Shown: positions 8,140 through 16,527 of the stretch, one piece after another | Layout of the letters: each line of letters starts with the position of its first letter | Numbering within the stretch: position 1 is the first letter of the stretch | Assembly: GCF_014207255.1 (NCBI RefSeq) | Contig: NZ_JACHCZ010000001.1 | Span: 608,592-672,591 of the forward strand | DNA: 64,000 bases | DNA from: Pseudomonas sp. JAI120 | GTDB lineage: Bacteria; Pseudomonadota; Gammaproteobacteria; Pseudomonadales; Pseudomonadaceae | Direction: 5' to 3' | Notes under the pieces: generated by a model | What the model saw: only the letters and a program-made list of their open reading frames with translations | What the model was told of the DNA's origin: nothing | The model's database searches: none | Position numbers and translations under genes: made by a program

Positions 8140-8883
8140 TTAACGCTTCACACACACAAACAACGCATTCCCGGTCACGCCCTCCCAGGGCGTGATCCGC
8201 TCATAGTCATGCTCGAACACCTGCACCTCGAAGTGCGGCTGTAACAGTGCCTGCAACTCAGTGAAACTCAGCGCCACCATGGCATGCTCATCCTGCCAAG
8301 CCTCCGTCACCCCCGCCGTGGTCTTCTCGATGCTCAGGCGCAGCGCCTGCTGCTGCCCTTCTCCGCTGTAATACCAGCCGGACCCGAAGGTGAAGTGGCT
8401 GCCTTCAAACTCGACGCTATGGCGTACGAGCAAGCGGTTGTCGATATGCAGCTTGTCCACCGCGTTGAAGCAGAACACGCCGTTGTCTGCGAGTGCGCCG
8501 TGCACGCTGGCGAAGCAGGCGCGCAGTTGGGCCAGCCCGGGGTTGTAATGGGTCGAGTACAGGAAGCAGGTGATCAGGTCTTGCGGTTCGTCCACCTGGA
8601 AACCGGCCATGTCCTGGCGGCTGAACTGTGCTTCGGGGCAGCGCAGTTGGGCGAGGTCCAGCATCGGTTGGCTGATGTCCAGGCCGGCGCTGCGGTAGCC
8701 GAAGTCGAGGAAGTGGCGCACATGGGGCCCGGTGCCACAGGCAAGGTCCAGATGGCGGCGCCCGTCATTGCCGAACAATTGGTGCAGGCGGCGCACGCTG
8801 TGGCTTTGCGCGCGGTAGTCAATGTCGGCGCACATCAGGTCGTAGTAGATGGACAGGTCGGTGTACAGCGCGTTGGAGGACAT
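8140..8883 (-). CDS. Class I SAM-dependent methyltransferase
   Basis: A 247-residue cytosolic protein. ATG 8883 is chosen over the upstream in-frame ATG 8922 because the family starts with a short helix before YYDLMCAD. Motif I is HLDLACGTGPH (44-54), motif II AGLDIS, then SRQDMAGF and LITCFLYSTHY, the usual Rossmann order of small-molecule methyltransferases. The C-terminus (FEVQVFEHDYERITPWEG) is the usual last strand region. Substrate unknown. It is a single gene, divergent from the VOC protein at 8987, with no strong ribosome binding site. Confidence 0.85.
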   Translation of the reverse strand: MSSNALYTDLSIYYDLMCADIDYRAQSHSVRRLHQLFGNDGRRHLDLACGTGPHVRHFLDFGYRSAGLDISQPMLDLAQLRCPEAQFSRQDMAGFQVDEPQDLITCFLYSTHYNPGLAQLRACFASVHGALADNGVFCFNAVDKLHIDNRLLVRHSVEFEGSHFTFGSGWYYSGEGQQQALRLSIEKTTAGVTEAWQDEHAMVALSFTELQALLQPHFEVQVFEHDYERITPWEGVTGNALFVCVKR

Positions 8884-8986
8884 AAGTAGCCAGAGGGTTC
8901 GGCGGGAATTTCGCGGCGGCATGGTAACCCAGTCCTGGGCGTAAACCGCTACACTCGCACCTCAACCATCCGCCAAGGAGGCAACC

Positions 8987-9343
8987 ATGAGCGTTCGCGG
9001 TCAAGACCGACAGATCGACAATATCGAGTTCAACGTGGGTGACATCGCCCGCAGCAAAGCCTTTTACGGCGCGGTTTTCGGCTGGGAATTCGTCGATTAC
9101 GGCCCCACCTACACCGAGTTCAGCGATGGGCGACTGACCGGCGGCTTCACTACCGGGGAGCCCGTTCGACCGGGTGGCCCGTTGGTGATCCTGTACGCGG
9201 ATGATCTTGAAGGCACGCAGCAGCGGCTCAAATCCATCGGCGCCGTGATCAGCCGGGAAACCTTTTCGTTCCCTGGCGGGAGCAGGTTTCACTTCATTGA
9301 TCCGGATGGTTATGAACTGGCGGTGTGGACCGCTCAACCGTAG
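8987..9343 (+). CDS. VOC (glyoxalase/bleomycin-resistance fold) family protein
   Basis: A 118-residue single-domain protein: FNVGDIARSKAFYGAVFGWE opens the first beta-alpha-beta unit and FHFIDPDGYELAVW closes the second, as in glyoxalase-like VOC proteins. CAAGGAGGC eight bases upstream of ATG 8987 fixes the start. Family members bind a metal through His/Glu; here Glu14 (IEFNVG) and Glu110 (GYELAVW) are in the expected strands. The substrate cannot be inferred. A hairpin at 9341-9409 separates it from the convergent AraC gene. Confidence 0.85.
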   Translation: MSVRGQDRQIDNIEFNVGDIARSKAFYGAVFGWEFVDYGPTYTEFSDGRLTGGFTTGEPVRPGGPLVILYADDLEGTQQRLKSIGAVISRETFSFPGGSRFHFIDPDGYELAVWTAQP

Positions 9344-9409
9344 CGGCGCTGGCTGCAACGCCAGGCGTGGAAGCGCAATTGCGCTCCCGCAGGCTGGCGA
9401 GCGCCGCTA
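9341..9409. repeat. REP-like hairpin between convergent genes
   Basis: TAGCGGCGCT at 9341-9350 pairs with AGCGCCGCTA at 9400-9409, and a further perfect palindrome AGCGCAATTGCGCT sits in the loop at 9372-9385. It fills the gap between the stops of the VOC gene and the AraC gene and probably ends transcription from both sides. Confidence 0.65.
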
Positions 9410-10276
9410 CTGCAACGGCACATAAATATCGGTCTGCCATTGATCCTGCGGTGTCTCGGGGGAGATGCTCAGGTACTCGAAAAACAAGGGCTGGTCTCGA
9501 AGTTCCTCGCCGCTGCCAGGGAGCCAGTCGCGATAGATCGGATAGATCGACTCTGCGATGTGATCCGGCGAACCCACATGACGCACCACTACACAGCGCC
9601 CGCCCGGGATGACGCGTTCAGTGATGCCGAACTCATTCGCTGCCAGCACCTCGTCAATCTCGCCGCAAATGGCAAACCGGAACTCGTCGGCCGGGGTCGT
9701 ATCAGGATTGCCGAAAGGAATACCAAAGCTGCGACTCGAAGCCACCGGCGACTGTCCGCTCTGCATGCGCCACGCGATGAATGTCTGCACGCTTTCATCC
9801 ACGAGCCCCGGGTCGCCGCGGTGCTCGAAGGCTGCAACCCTGACTGAATGAAACTCCACAATTCGTACCTGCATGATGATGCTCCTGGAAAAATGAGGGA
9901 CGCTGAACACCGCACGCCAGACCTGCCAATTCGGTCGTTTTCTGAATGCACTCGGCGCCATGCCGAACGCCCGCCTGAACGCCCTGGAAAAGGCCTCGGG
10001 ACTTTCGAAACCCGCACCCAACGCCGCCTCCAGCACCGAATAATCAGCGCGGGAAGACAAGCCATGCGCCGCACGTCGCAGACGCATCAGTTGCACATAG
10101 CGTGCAACCGGCATGCCCACGAACGCGGTGAATTGCCGATGGAAGTGAAACGCCGAAAAATGCGCCACCTGGCTCAGCGTCTTCACCGACAAGTCACCTT
10201 CAAGATTCGCGTCGATATAGGCGAGTACAGCGTCGAAACGCTTTGTGTAGGCGGCGTTGCCTGGCAAGTCAGACAC
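9407..10276 (-). CDS. AraC-family regulator with GyrI-like ligand domain
   Basis: A 289-residue protein. The N-terminal half has both AraC helix-turn-helix motifs (LSVKTLSQVAHFSAFHFHRQ at about 28-47 and YSVLEAALGAGFESPEAFSR at about 79-98) and the usual end AFGMAPSAFRK. From about residue 136 a GyrI/SoxR-effector-type domain follows (MQVRIVEFHSVRVAAFEHRG ... FEYLSI), which binds small molecules in Rob/BmrR-like regulators. This order, DNA-binding domain first, is like Rob. The inducer and targets are unknown; a drug or metabolite response is inference. Confidence 0.9.
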   Translation of the reverse strand: MSDLPGNAAYTKRFDAVLAYIDANLEGDLSVKTLSQVAHFSAFHFHRQFTAFVGMPVARYVQLMRLRRAAHGLSSRADYSVLEAALGAGFESPEAFSRAFRRAFGMAPSAFRKRPNWQVWRAVFSVPHFSRSIIMQVRIVEFHSVRVAAFEHRGDPGLVDESVQTFIAWRMQSGQSPVASSRSFGIPFGNPDTTPADEFRFAICGEIDEVLAANEFGITERVIPGGRCVVVRHVGSPDHIAESIYPIYRDWLPGSGEELRDQPLFFEYLSISPETPQDQWQTDIYVPLQ

Positions 10277-10388
10277 TGTTGGTAGCTCCGGGATATGCGC
10301 TGGACCATAGGATCAACTATACCGACATGCCTGCGCCTAGCCGTACTTGCTGAGGTGTGTGTGTGCCAGTGCGGACCTCGTCGGCCCC

Positions 10389-10799
10389 TTAAGTGCTCGC
10401 GGGGCCCGGGTCTGGAAGCTTGGCAATCACCTTGATCTCAAACTGGTACCCATACAGCCACGTAACCCCTACGCCAGTCAGCGTCGGGTGTGGCGCTTCG
10501 CCCCAGAACTCCGGCACCACCTTCCAGATCGTCTCGAACCTGGATTCGGGATCGACGATAAACACCGTCACGTCAATCACATCGTCAAAGGTGCAACCGG
10601 CAGCGCCCAGGATCGCATTCAGGTTGTTGAACGCCAGACGGACCTGATCCTCCAGGTCGGGTTCGGGCGAACCGTCCTCATGGCTGCCGACCTGCCCCGA
10701 CACGAATAAAAAGCCATTGGACTTGACGGCGGGTGTATAGCGATTGCGTTCATACAGCGCCTGGCGTCCAGGCGGAAAAACCACATTACGCTGCGTCAT
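10389..10799 (-). CDS. RidA-family (YjgF/YER057c/UK114) protein
   Basis: A 136-residue protein. ATG 10799 has TGGAGG seven bases upstream; the longer frame to 10835 lacks this. Typical RidA features are present: SNGFLFVSGQVGSHEDGS, DLEDQVRLAFNNLNAILGAA and the strand VIDVTVFIVD. Canonical RidA removes reactive enamine/imine intermediates and uses a conserved Arg in a C-terminal R-x-x-V segment; here that region reads GVGVTWLYGYQFEIKVIA without the Arg, so it belongs to a subfamily whose activity may differ. It diverges from a LysR regulator at 10937. Confidence 0.85.
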   Translation of the reverse strand: MTQRNVVFPPGRQALYERNRYTPAVKSNGFLFVSGQVGSHEDGSPEPDLEDQVRLAFNNLNAILGAAGCTFDDVIDVTVFIVDPESRFETIWKVVPEFWGEAPHPTLTGVGVTWLYGYQFEIKVIAKLPDPGPAST

Positions 10800-10936
10800 G
10801 GAAGCCTCCATCAAAGGGTCGAAATTGACCCGCAATTAGCGATGGGCAGACTCTAGGGGCTTGTGCCAGGGCGATAAACCAGCAACCTTAGCCAGCACTG
10901 TTTGTGAAACCCAAACAATCGATCGCCGAGGCCGTC

Positions 10937-11890
10937 ATGGACCGTTTTGATGCAATGCAGGCATTTGCTCGCGTGGTGGAAGCCGGCAGCTTCACCAAGG
11001 CCGCCGAGACCCTGCACATGAGCAAGACTACCGTGACGCAACTGGTGCAGCAGTTGGAGGCGCGCCTGCGGGTCAAATTGCTTAACCGCACCACGCGCAA
11101 AGTCAACGTCACGGCCGACGGCGCCGTGTACTACGAACGCGTGCTGCAACTGCTGGCTGACATGGACGACGCCGAGACCAGCCTGTCCGGCGCGGCGACC
11201 CTACCCAGGGGCCGCCTGCGCGTGGATGTGCCAAGCCCGCTGGCGAGCATGATCCTCGTGCCCGCATTGCCTGCATTTTACGCCCGGTACCCGGATATCC
11301 AGATCGATATGGGCGTCAGCGACCGCATCGTCGACATGATCGATGAGAACGTCGATTGTGTGGTGCGCGGCGGCGAACTCACCGATCAATCCCTAATGGC
11401 GCGCCGGGTAGGCGACCTTCCCCTCGGCGTTTTTGCGGCGCCGAGCTACCTGGCACGCGTAGGTACGCCCGCTCACCCACAGGAACTGGAAGACTCCAAC
11501 CACCGTATCGTCGGTTTCCTCTGGGCCCGCACCGGCAAGCCCTTGCCCTATGCGATGCGCAAGCACCTTGAAACCCTGCAGATCAAGGGCCGCTACGCCC
11601 TGGCGGTCGACGATGGCAACGCCTACCTCGCCGCCGGCCTGGCCGGTCTTGGGGTGCTGTGGCTGCCCACGTACATGTCGAAAGCTTTCGCGGACCGGGG
11701 TGAATTAGTGCCCTTGTTCGAGGACTGGAACCTCGATCCGATGCCGCTTTACGTGGCCTTTCCGCCGAACCGGCATATCAGCCTGAAGCTGCGCGTGTTT
11801 ATCGAATGGGTGGCTGAGTTGATGGCCGTGCATGCGCCTGTCAGTGGGCGAGTACATCCCCTTCATAGTATGGTTGCGGCCACCAAATGA
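10937..11890 (+). CDS. LysR-family transcriptional regulator
   Basis: A 317-residue regulator. ATG 10937 is preceded by GAGG at a suitable distance and fits the family start MDRFDAMQAFARVVEAGSFT; the frame extends to 10904 without support. The winged helix covers residues 1-60 (AAETLHMSKTTVTQLVQQLE) and the effector domain follows (RGRLRVDVPSPLASMILVPA). The subgroup resembles the CrgA/PA-type LysR set that starts DRFDAM. It diverges from the RidA gene, which is its likely target, an inference from position. Confidence 0.9.
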   Translation: MDRFDAMQAFARVVEAGSFTKAAETLHMSKTTVTQLVQQLEARLRVKLLNRTTRKVNVTADGAVYYERVLQLLADMDDAETSLSGAATLPRGRLRVDVPSPLASMILVPALPAFYARYPDIQIDMGVSDRIVDMIDENVDCVVRGGELTDQSLMARRVGDLPLGVFAAPSYLARVGTPAHPQELEDSNHRIVGFLWARTGKPLPYAMRKHLETLQIKGRYALAVDDGNAYLAAGLAGLGVLWLPTYMSKAFADRGELVPLFEDWNLDPMPLYVAFPPNRHISLKLRVFIEWVAELMAVHAPVSGRVHPLHSMVAATK

Positions 11891-12054
11891 AGCTTCAAGT
11901 GATAAAACTCAGTACGTTCAAGGCCGGCTGCGTGATTGCCGTCCGCCAACTTTCCACCCAGGCCGACATCACCGTTGAAACGCCGCTGAAACCCCAGGTG
12001 TGTGCCAAAACCCCACCGGGCAGGTACACCGTGACCCCAGCGCCCTTGCCTTGA
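11887..12054 (+). CDS. Possible small ORF overlapping the LysR stop
   Basis: ATG 11887 overlaps the LysR stop in an ATGA junction and opens a 55-residue frame starting MKLQVIKLSTFKAGCVIAVR and ending YTVTPAPLP. The overlap suggests translational coupling, and codons are ordinary for the region. There is no recognisable domain and the length is small, so it may be chance. A frame on the other strand (11895-12116) has no better support. Confidence 0.25.
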   Translation: MKLQVIKLSTFKAGCVIAVRQLSTQADITVETPLKPQVCAKTPPGRYTVTPAPLP

Positions 12055-12128
12055 TCTTCCCTGGACAGTTGTTGAACGGTAGTTGCGCTTGACTCAATGG
12101 TTTTCCTCACACTCATACAGGGACAGAC

Positions 12129-12713
12129 ATGGGCATTTTGGATCGGTTGTTTGGTGGACGCTTTACCATGCCTCCTCCCGAGGAAACCAACCTCAGCGCT
12201 TCAGCAATCATGAAAGAGCTGCGGCCCGAGCGCAGCGACCCCACCCAGAAAAAAGCCCTCGAAGCCTTCGCCCAGGCGCTGGTGGCGACCACTGCGGAAA
12301 AAGAAGGCGCCAGACTTGTCCGCCGCGTTATGCGCAGATACGCGATGGGAGATGACCCCTGCAGTGCCCTCACGGAAGGCTTCCTGAATGACTCAAGGGG
12401 ACAAAAACTTGAAAACCTCGTTCTCCTTAGCCTGGATTGGAAGGGCTATGACGTGTTTGAGTATCAAGCCCCCTTTTTGGTCAGCGCCAGTGGCTTGAAG
12501 GCGCCCTACGCCTATGTAAGGGAAGACGCTTCATCCATGCCACAGGTTCTAGATAACTTTGATCAGTGGCTGGCCCAGTTCGGTAAACGGTTTCTTCACC
12601 TGGACTCCGGAGGTGAAAATTACGACGGCTTCATTGTTGACGCGGATCGGCTCGAAGACGTTATCGAGCTGGCTGGACGAGCGGGAATCCACGTGCGTCT
12701 TGAGAGCTTCTGA
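12129..12713 (+). CDS. Uncharacterised cytosolic protein (first of an unknown cluster)
   Basis: A 194-residue protein with no signal peptide or membrane helix. ATG 12129 follows CAGGGACAG. The C-terminal half, WLAQFGKRFLHLDSGGENYD then GFIVDADRLEDVIELA, resembles small proteins of the DUF6630 type, seen by eye only. The N-terminus is helical and charged. It starts a run of same-strand unknown genes (12129, 12834, 13026, 13474). Such soluble acidic proteins can be immunity proteins, but nothing here shows a toxin partner, so no function is assigned. Confidence 0.65.
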   Translation: MGILDRLFGGRFTMPPPEETNLSASAIMKELRPERSDPTQKKALEAFAQALVATTAEKEGARLVRRVMRRYAMGDDPCSALTEGFLNDSRGQKLENLVLLSLDWKGYDVFEYQAPFLVSASGLKAPYAYVREDASSMPQVLDNFDQWLAQFGKRFLHLDSGGENYDGFIVDADRLEDVIELAGRAGIHVRLESF

Positions 12714-12833
12714 CTCTGCGGCGGGGTGAGGGGCTTCTGCAAAACCTGTCCAATCAACCCCTCCCCCGATTAATGTCCCTGCCCCGGCCGCTATCCGATC
12801 AGATTTTTCCTTTCCCGGTTTTGGAGGCATACC

Positions 12834-13010
12834 TTGAAAATTGCCCACAACAATCGGGTTACTGCCAACGGCAAGATCAGCTATCTGTTTGTAGAGCCCG
12901 GTGCAGCGGCTTTACCGCACATGAACGCTGGACGGGGTCAGGCGCAGTTCTTGCCCGGCCGATTGACAGCGTCCCACCGGTTGATTGTAATAGCCGCCGT
13001 TTATGCATGA
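12834..13010 (+). CDS. Small uncharacterised protein with TTG start
   Basis: A frame of 58 residues beginning at TTG 12834, supported by a strong TTGGAGG box seven bases upstream. It reads LKIAHNNRVTANGKISYLFV at its start and ends RLIVIAAVYA at TGA 13010, 15 bases before the next gene. There is no ATG alternative with this box. No family is recognised. The unusual start codon together with the good box suggests a real gene made at low level. Confidence 0.5.
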   Translation: MKIAHNNRVTANGKISYLFVEPGAAALPHMNAGRGQAQFLPGRLTASHRLIVIAAVYA

Positions 13011-13025
13011 CGCAAGGGACCTGCC

Positions 13026-13463
13026 ATGACCAAGAGAGCCTCTCCCGGGCGCGGCGATCTGCCCCGCGCACTGATATTCATCCCGCTGGGCCTGTGCCTG
13101 CTCTACCTCACCCTATGGCTGGTCGAAGACCGGCTGAGCTTTCTGGCCCAGGCGCAACGCGCCGAAGGGCATGTCAGCGCCCTGAACGCGGGCGGCAGCC
13201 ACCCACAAATTGATTTTACCGACGCCGCAGGCAAGACGGTCAGCTACCCCGAGAGCGGGTTTATATTCGGCTACGCGGTGGGCGACTCAGTGACGGTGTT
13301 TTACCGCGCCGATGCCCCCTCCAGTACCGCAATCATTGAAGACCGTGGTGCGCTATGGGGCGCGACCCTACTGACGGGCCTGTTCGCAATCGTGTTTATC
13401 GCAGGCGGCGGCTACCATGTGGCCGCGTGGATTCGTCGGCGCCGGATGGCGCGGCACCTATAA
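13026..13463 (+). CDS. DUF3592-type membrane protein
   Basis: A 145-residue protein with two membrane helices, near residues 13-31 (ALIFIPLGLCLLYLTLWLV) and 108-130 (GATLLTGLFAIVFIAGGGYH), flanking a periplasmic or cytosolic beta-rich segment: AEGHVSALNAGGSHPQIDFT, then YAVGDSVTVFYRADAPSSTA. That layout, with the sentence V-x-V-x-Y-x-x-x-x-P, is characteristic of DUF3592 proteins, whose function is unknown. It is second to last in the unknown cluster, 15 bases after the TTG-start gene and 10 before the next. Confidence 0.7.
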   Translation: MTKRASPGRGDLPRALIFIPLGLCLLYLTLWLVEDRLSFLAQAQRAEGHVSALNAGGSHPQIDFTDAAGKTVSYPESGFIFGYAVGDSVTVFYRADAPSSTAIIEDRGALWGATLLTGLFAIVFIAGGGYHVAAWIRRRRMARHL

Positions 13464-13473
13464 GGATATTCAA

Positions 13474-14052
13474 ATGCAAATCCCATTACCTGTCACTGTC
13501 AGTGACTGGCGCTACAAGACAGCCAGCAGCGGCGGCTTGACCGTAGTGTTCGCGGCCGCCGCTGGCGGTGCATTGACACTGACCGACCCCAAGGGAGTCG
13601 ACCAGCAGTTTCGTTATGGCTCGGTCGGGGTCGGCATGGGCATCGGCGCGCGCCTGCCACGTTTCGGCAAGGTCAACTTGCACGTGCGCGGCAAGAGCGT
13701 CGGGGCCGCTGGCGCAAGCGAAGACTTTCCGGCATTTGGCCAAGTGCTGGTTGCAGACTCGATCGCTGCCCGCGGTCTGACCAGGGAGGACTTCCAAGGC
13801 GCTTGTGTGTTCATTGAAGCGGGCGTGGGCCTGGTCGGCGGGGCCAGCGGCTCGGCCATGCTGTTCGGTCTGGACCCCAAGCTGCTGGCCATGGCTGCCG
13901 CCACACTGACGCCTATGGGCAACCTGCTCCTGCCCCACGACAGCACGACGCGCCTGCTGCGCTCAGCCAAAGGCGTGATCGTCGCCGCTGGCCTTAACGT
14001 TGGACTGCAGGCCGGCGGCGGCGCGACGATTTCCTTGGGCGGGCTGTTCTGA
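13474..14052 (+). CDS. Glycine-rich protein of unknown function
   Basis: A 192-residue protein; ATG 13474 follows AAGGAT by seven bases and lies 10 bases after the DUF3592 gene, so the two are probably co-transcribed. There is no signal peptide. Gly and Ala make up a large share, with strands such as YGSVGVGMGIGARLP and a C-terminal GLNVGLQAGGGATISLGGLF that looks like a membrane-inserting or beta-barrel tail. The stretch VGLVGGASGSAMLFG may also enter a membrane. I do not recognise the family. The cluster composition is reminiscent of envelope or secretion accessory islands, but this is only an impression. Confidence 0.6.
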   Translation: MQIPLPVTVSDWRYKTASSGGLTVVFAAAAGGALTLTDPKGVDQQFRYGSVGVGMGIGARLPRFGKVNLHVRGKSVGAAGASEDFPAFGQVLVADSIAARGLTREDFQGACVFIEAGVGLVGGASGSAMLFGLDPKLLAMAAATLTPMGNLLLPHDSTTRLLRSAKGVIVAAGLNVGLQAGGGATISLGGLF

Positions 14053-14259
14053 TCATCGCCCTCGCGGGCGTGCGACTCGCCAGGTTAAAGCAAGGCTGCG
14101 GATGGGCAGTAAACGGCCCGAAACTGCCGCAGCATTCGCTGATGTCAGTCACCATCTCGTGGTCGGAGCACTGAAAAGGTCTATTGCTCGCCATACAGGT
14201 CACGGTGAAACTTCCCTCACAACATTTCTTTGCGTGCAGTCCGCAGATGGATCGCCTAT

Positions 14260-15141
14260 TTACACGCGCTCATCGGTCTCAAGTATCTGGCTAATGAGGT
14301 TGCACACAATCGGCAGCCTCTCATGGCGACGAAACAAAGCCCCCACCTCTGAAAAAATGGGAGGCCCAGCTATCGCCCTAAAGACAACATTCGGCAGTTG
14401 GATAGTTTGAATCAGAACGTTGGGAATGACCGCTATACCCACGCCCAATCCCACCTGTGTCAGTACTGCGACCAGACTTCCGGGAACCGAACCAATGTAT
14501 GGATCGAATCTCCCGCGCTTGGCCACCTCACGCAACCCTGACGCTTGTTCAGGTAGCACAAACAACTCGCTCGCAAGCGCGCTCGGGCGAATGTCATCAT
14601 CTGTCTTTGCCAGGATATGGTCAGCTGGCAACGCCAGGCAGAAGCGGTCTCGCGCCAAAATACGGCTGGAGATTGCATCAGGTAGCTGTACGGGCATGCG
14701 GACAAAGGCTACATCAATCCGCCCATCCTCAAGAAGTGCCGTGAGCTGTTCGGTAGGGAGTTCCTTGGTGTTCACCATGACGTCTGGCCACTGATTGCGA
14801 AAGCGCTGGACTTGGTCTTGGAGTACCCCGAAAAAGGCGGCTGAACCCACGTAGCCGATTTCCACTCGACCAACCTGGCCTCGGCCAGCACGTTGGCCCA
14901 CGTTAATAGCCCTCTCAAATTGTTCAAGGGTTGAGCGGGCTTCTGTCAGAAACGCTTCCCCAGCCGGCGTCAAAGCGACAGACCTCTTTGTTCTATTAAA
15001 AAGCCTGGCTTCTAACAAGCTCTCGACTTCCTGGATCTGCGCAGTGAGCGTTGGGGCAGACACGCCCAGTTGCTCAGCTGAGCGTGAAAAATGTAGATTT
15101 TCCGCAACTGTGACGAAGGAGCGAAGATGACGAATGTCCAT
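14260..15141 (-). CDS. LysR-family transcriptional regulator
   Basis: A 293-residue regulator with N-terminal winged helix (MDIRHLRSFVTVAENLHFSR, GVSAPTLTAQIQEVESLLEA) and effector domain (GRVEIGYVGSAAFFGVLQDQ). The start is the ATG at 15141, beginning MDIRHLRSF as usual for the BenM/CatM-like branch. It is divergent from the heme-binding-like protein gene at 15252. An inverted repeat of LysR type lies between them at 15158-15174, so autoregulation and control of the neighbour are likely. The inducer is unknown. Confidence 0.9.
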   Translation of the reverse strand: MDIRHLRSFVTVAENLHFSRSAEQLGVSAPTLTAQIQEVESLLEARLFNRTKRSVALTPAGEAFLTEARSTLEQFERAINVGQRAGRGQVGRVEIGYVGSAAFFGVLQDQVQRFRNQWPDVMVNTKELPTEQLTALLEDGRIDVAFVRMPVQLPDAISSRILARDRFCLALPADHILAKTDDDIRPSALASELFVLPEQASGLREVAKRGRFDPYIGSVPGSLVAVLTQVGLGVGIAVIPNVLIQTIQLPNVVFRAIAGPPIFSEVGALFRRHERLPIVCNLISQILETDERV

Positions 15142-15157
15142 GTCACTTGACTCCCAT

Positions 15158-15174
15158 ATTCAGTTTTTCTGAAT
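15158..15174. promoter_or_regulatory. Probable LysR-type operator
   Basis: ATTCAG-TTTTT-CTGAAT, a perfect 6-bp inverted repeat containing the T-N11-A spacing typical of LysR sites, 17 bases from the regulator start. A further half-site TTCTGAAT follows near 15199, closer to the divergent gene. Confidence 0.55.
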
Positions 15175-15251
15175 TATATGACTAATAGGCTTTATTGTTC
15201 TGAATTGTCTCCCCTGTTTCAATCATGGACTCACTTTCCTAGGAGTTCACC

Positions 15252-15743
15252 ATGTTCCGTCTCCCCCACATCGCAGTCGCTGTTGGCCTTGCTGGATCCC
15301 TCACACTTGTTTCCTTGCCAGCAGCCGCAGCATTAGATTTGCCCAACCAGCCAGTTCTGACGCTTGCCGCCGCTCAACAGATCCTCACGGCAGCGCAAAC
15401 GAAGGCGCAAACGGCTGGGTGGCCATGCGTGATCTCAGTTGTCGATAGTGCTGGTCTGCCCATTCTCCTGGCTCGCATGGACAACGCCGCTGTGCCAGCA
15501 GGCGTTGAACTGGCCCCCGGGAAAGCACGCACAGCCGCTCTATTCCGCCGTCCCAGCGGTGCGTTAGAAGACGCTATCAACGGCACCCGACCTGCCGCCA
15601 TCACCGCCCAGGGCTTTGTGCTGATGCGTGGCGGTTTTCCGATCGTCGTCAACGGGCACACCGTTGGGGCCGTAGGCGTATCCGCGGACACACCCCAGCA
15701 CGATGAAGAGATCGCTCAGGCCGGGCTAGCTGCATTCAAATAA
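15252..15743 (+). CDS. Secreted GlcG/HbpS-like heme-binding family protein
   Basis: A 163-residue protein with signal peptide (VAVGLAGSLTLVSLPAAAA, cleavage after AAA) and a single GlcG/HbpS domain: LTLAAAQQILTAAQTKAQTA, then ISVVDSAGLPILLARMDNA and the end GGFPIVVNGHTVGAVGVSAD. ATG 15252 follows TAGGAG. HbpS of Streptomyces binds heme and responds to redox stress; other members are of unknown role. Divergent LysR gene and operator suggest inducible expression. Confidence 0.85.
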   Translation: MFRLPHIAVAVGLAGSLTLVSLPAAAALDLPNQPVLTLAAAQQILTAAQTKAQTAGWPCVISVVDSAGLPILLARMDNAAVPAGVELAPGKARTAALFRRPSGALEDAINGTRPAAITAQGFVLMRGGFPIVVNGHTVGAVGVSADTPQHDEEIAQAGLAAFK

Positions 15744-15843
15744 ACGCTTTCTGATCTCGCTACTCGCATCCGCTGCGGTGTATGTGCTGATGCGTAGCAA
15801 AAAAAGCCAGAGCCAGAGCCCTGCAAAACATGAGTAAACATAT

Positions 15844-16527
15844 ATGTCGATAAATGACCTGAAAATTACTCATCCGGTTGGGACTGACGCAATCATTTTT
15901 GACCTTGATGGCACTCTCGTCGACTCTGCGGGCGACATGACAGCGCAACTGAACACTATTCTTATCGAGCGGAATCTTGAGCCAGTTTTAGTCGCAACAA
16001 CTTCATTATTCCTCGGCGACGGAATGCGTTCATTTGCCAGGCGGGCATTCTGCTTGCGGGGCGTGAATGATATGGAAGAAGCGATCGATACCTTCATCTC
16101 GCGCTACGAACATACTGATCACCTGATGACAAAACCCTATGAGGGGGTAATTGAAACCCTCAGCGCGTTGCGAGACGCGGGATGGAAAATATCGGTTTGT
16201 ACGAATAAAAACGAATTGATTGCCATCGATATTCTCAAGCAAACCGACCTGTTGAGATTTATGGATGTGGTTTGTGGTGGGGATAGCGTGTCCTTTAAGA
16301 AACCTGACCCTAGACACCTAAGTACAGTGGTGGCGTTGGCCGATTATGAAAAGCTTTCCAAGATAATGATCGGAGACAACTGGAACGATTTTGAAGCCGC
16401 CCGTGCGTATGGAATTCCGTTTGCCTTTGCCAGTTGGGGCTATGGATCTCTGCCCGACGATTGCAAAGCCGTTAACCTCATAAAATTCAGTGACATTCTC
16501 GACGTCGTTGGCTTGCCTGTGCATTGA
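15844..16527 (+). CDS. HAD-superfamily hydrolase, phosphoglycolate phosphatase-like
   Basis: A 227-residue HAD enzyme. Motif I is FDLDGTLVDS with nucleophile Asp20 and Asp22; motif II the Thr in VCTNKN; motif III Lys in FKKPDPRHL; motif IV GDNWNDFEAARA. The cap is helical, as in Gph/PGP enzymes that clear 2-phosphoglycolate. No ribosome binding site is seen before ATG 15844. Its base composition is more AT-rich than the surroundings, which may mean transfer. Substrate specificity cannot be settled. Confidence 0.85.
   Translation: MSINDLKITHPVGTDAIIFDLDGTLVDSAGDMTAQLNTILIERNLEPVLVATTSLFLGDGMRSFARRAFCLRGVNDMEEAIDTFISRYEHTDHLMTKPYEGVIETLSALRDAGWKISVCTNKNELIAIDILKQTDLLRFMDVVCGGDSVSFKKPDPRHLSTVVALADYEKLSKIMIGDNWNDFEAARAYGIPFAFASWGYGSLPDDCKAVNLIKFSDILDVVGLPVH

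Noticed and set aside
11895..12116. A 73-residue minus-strand frame between LysR and the unknown cluster
   Set aside because: No ribosome binding site, no motif and poor conservation signals; not better than chance.
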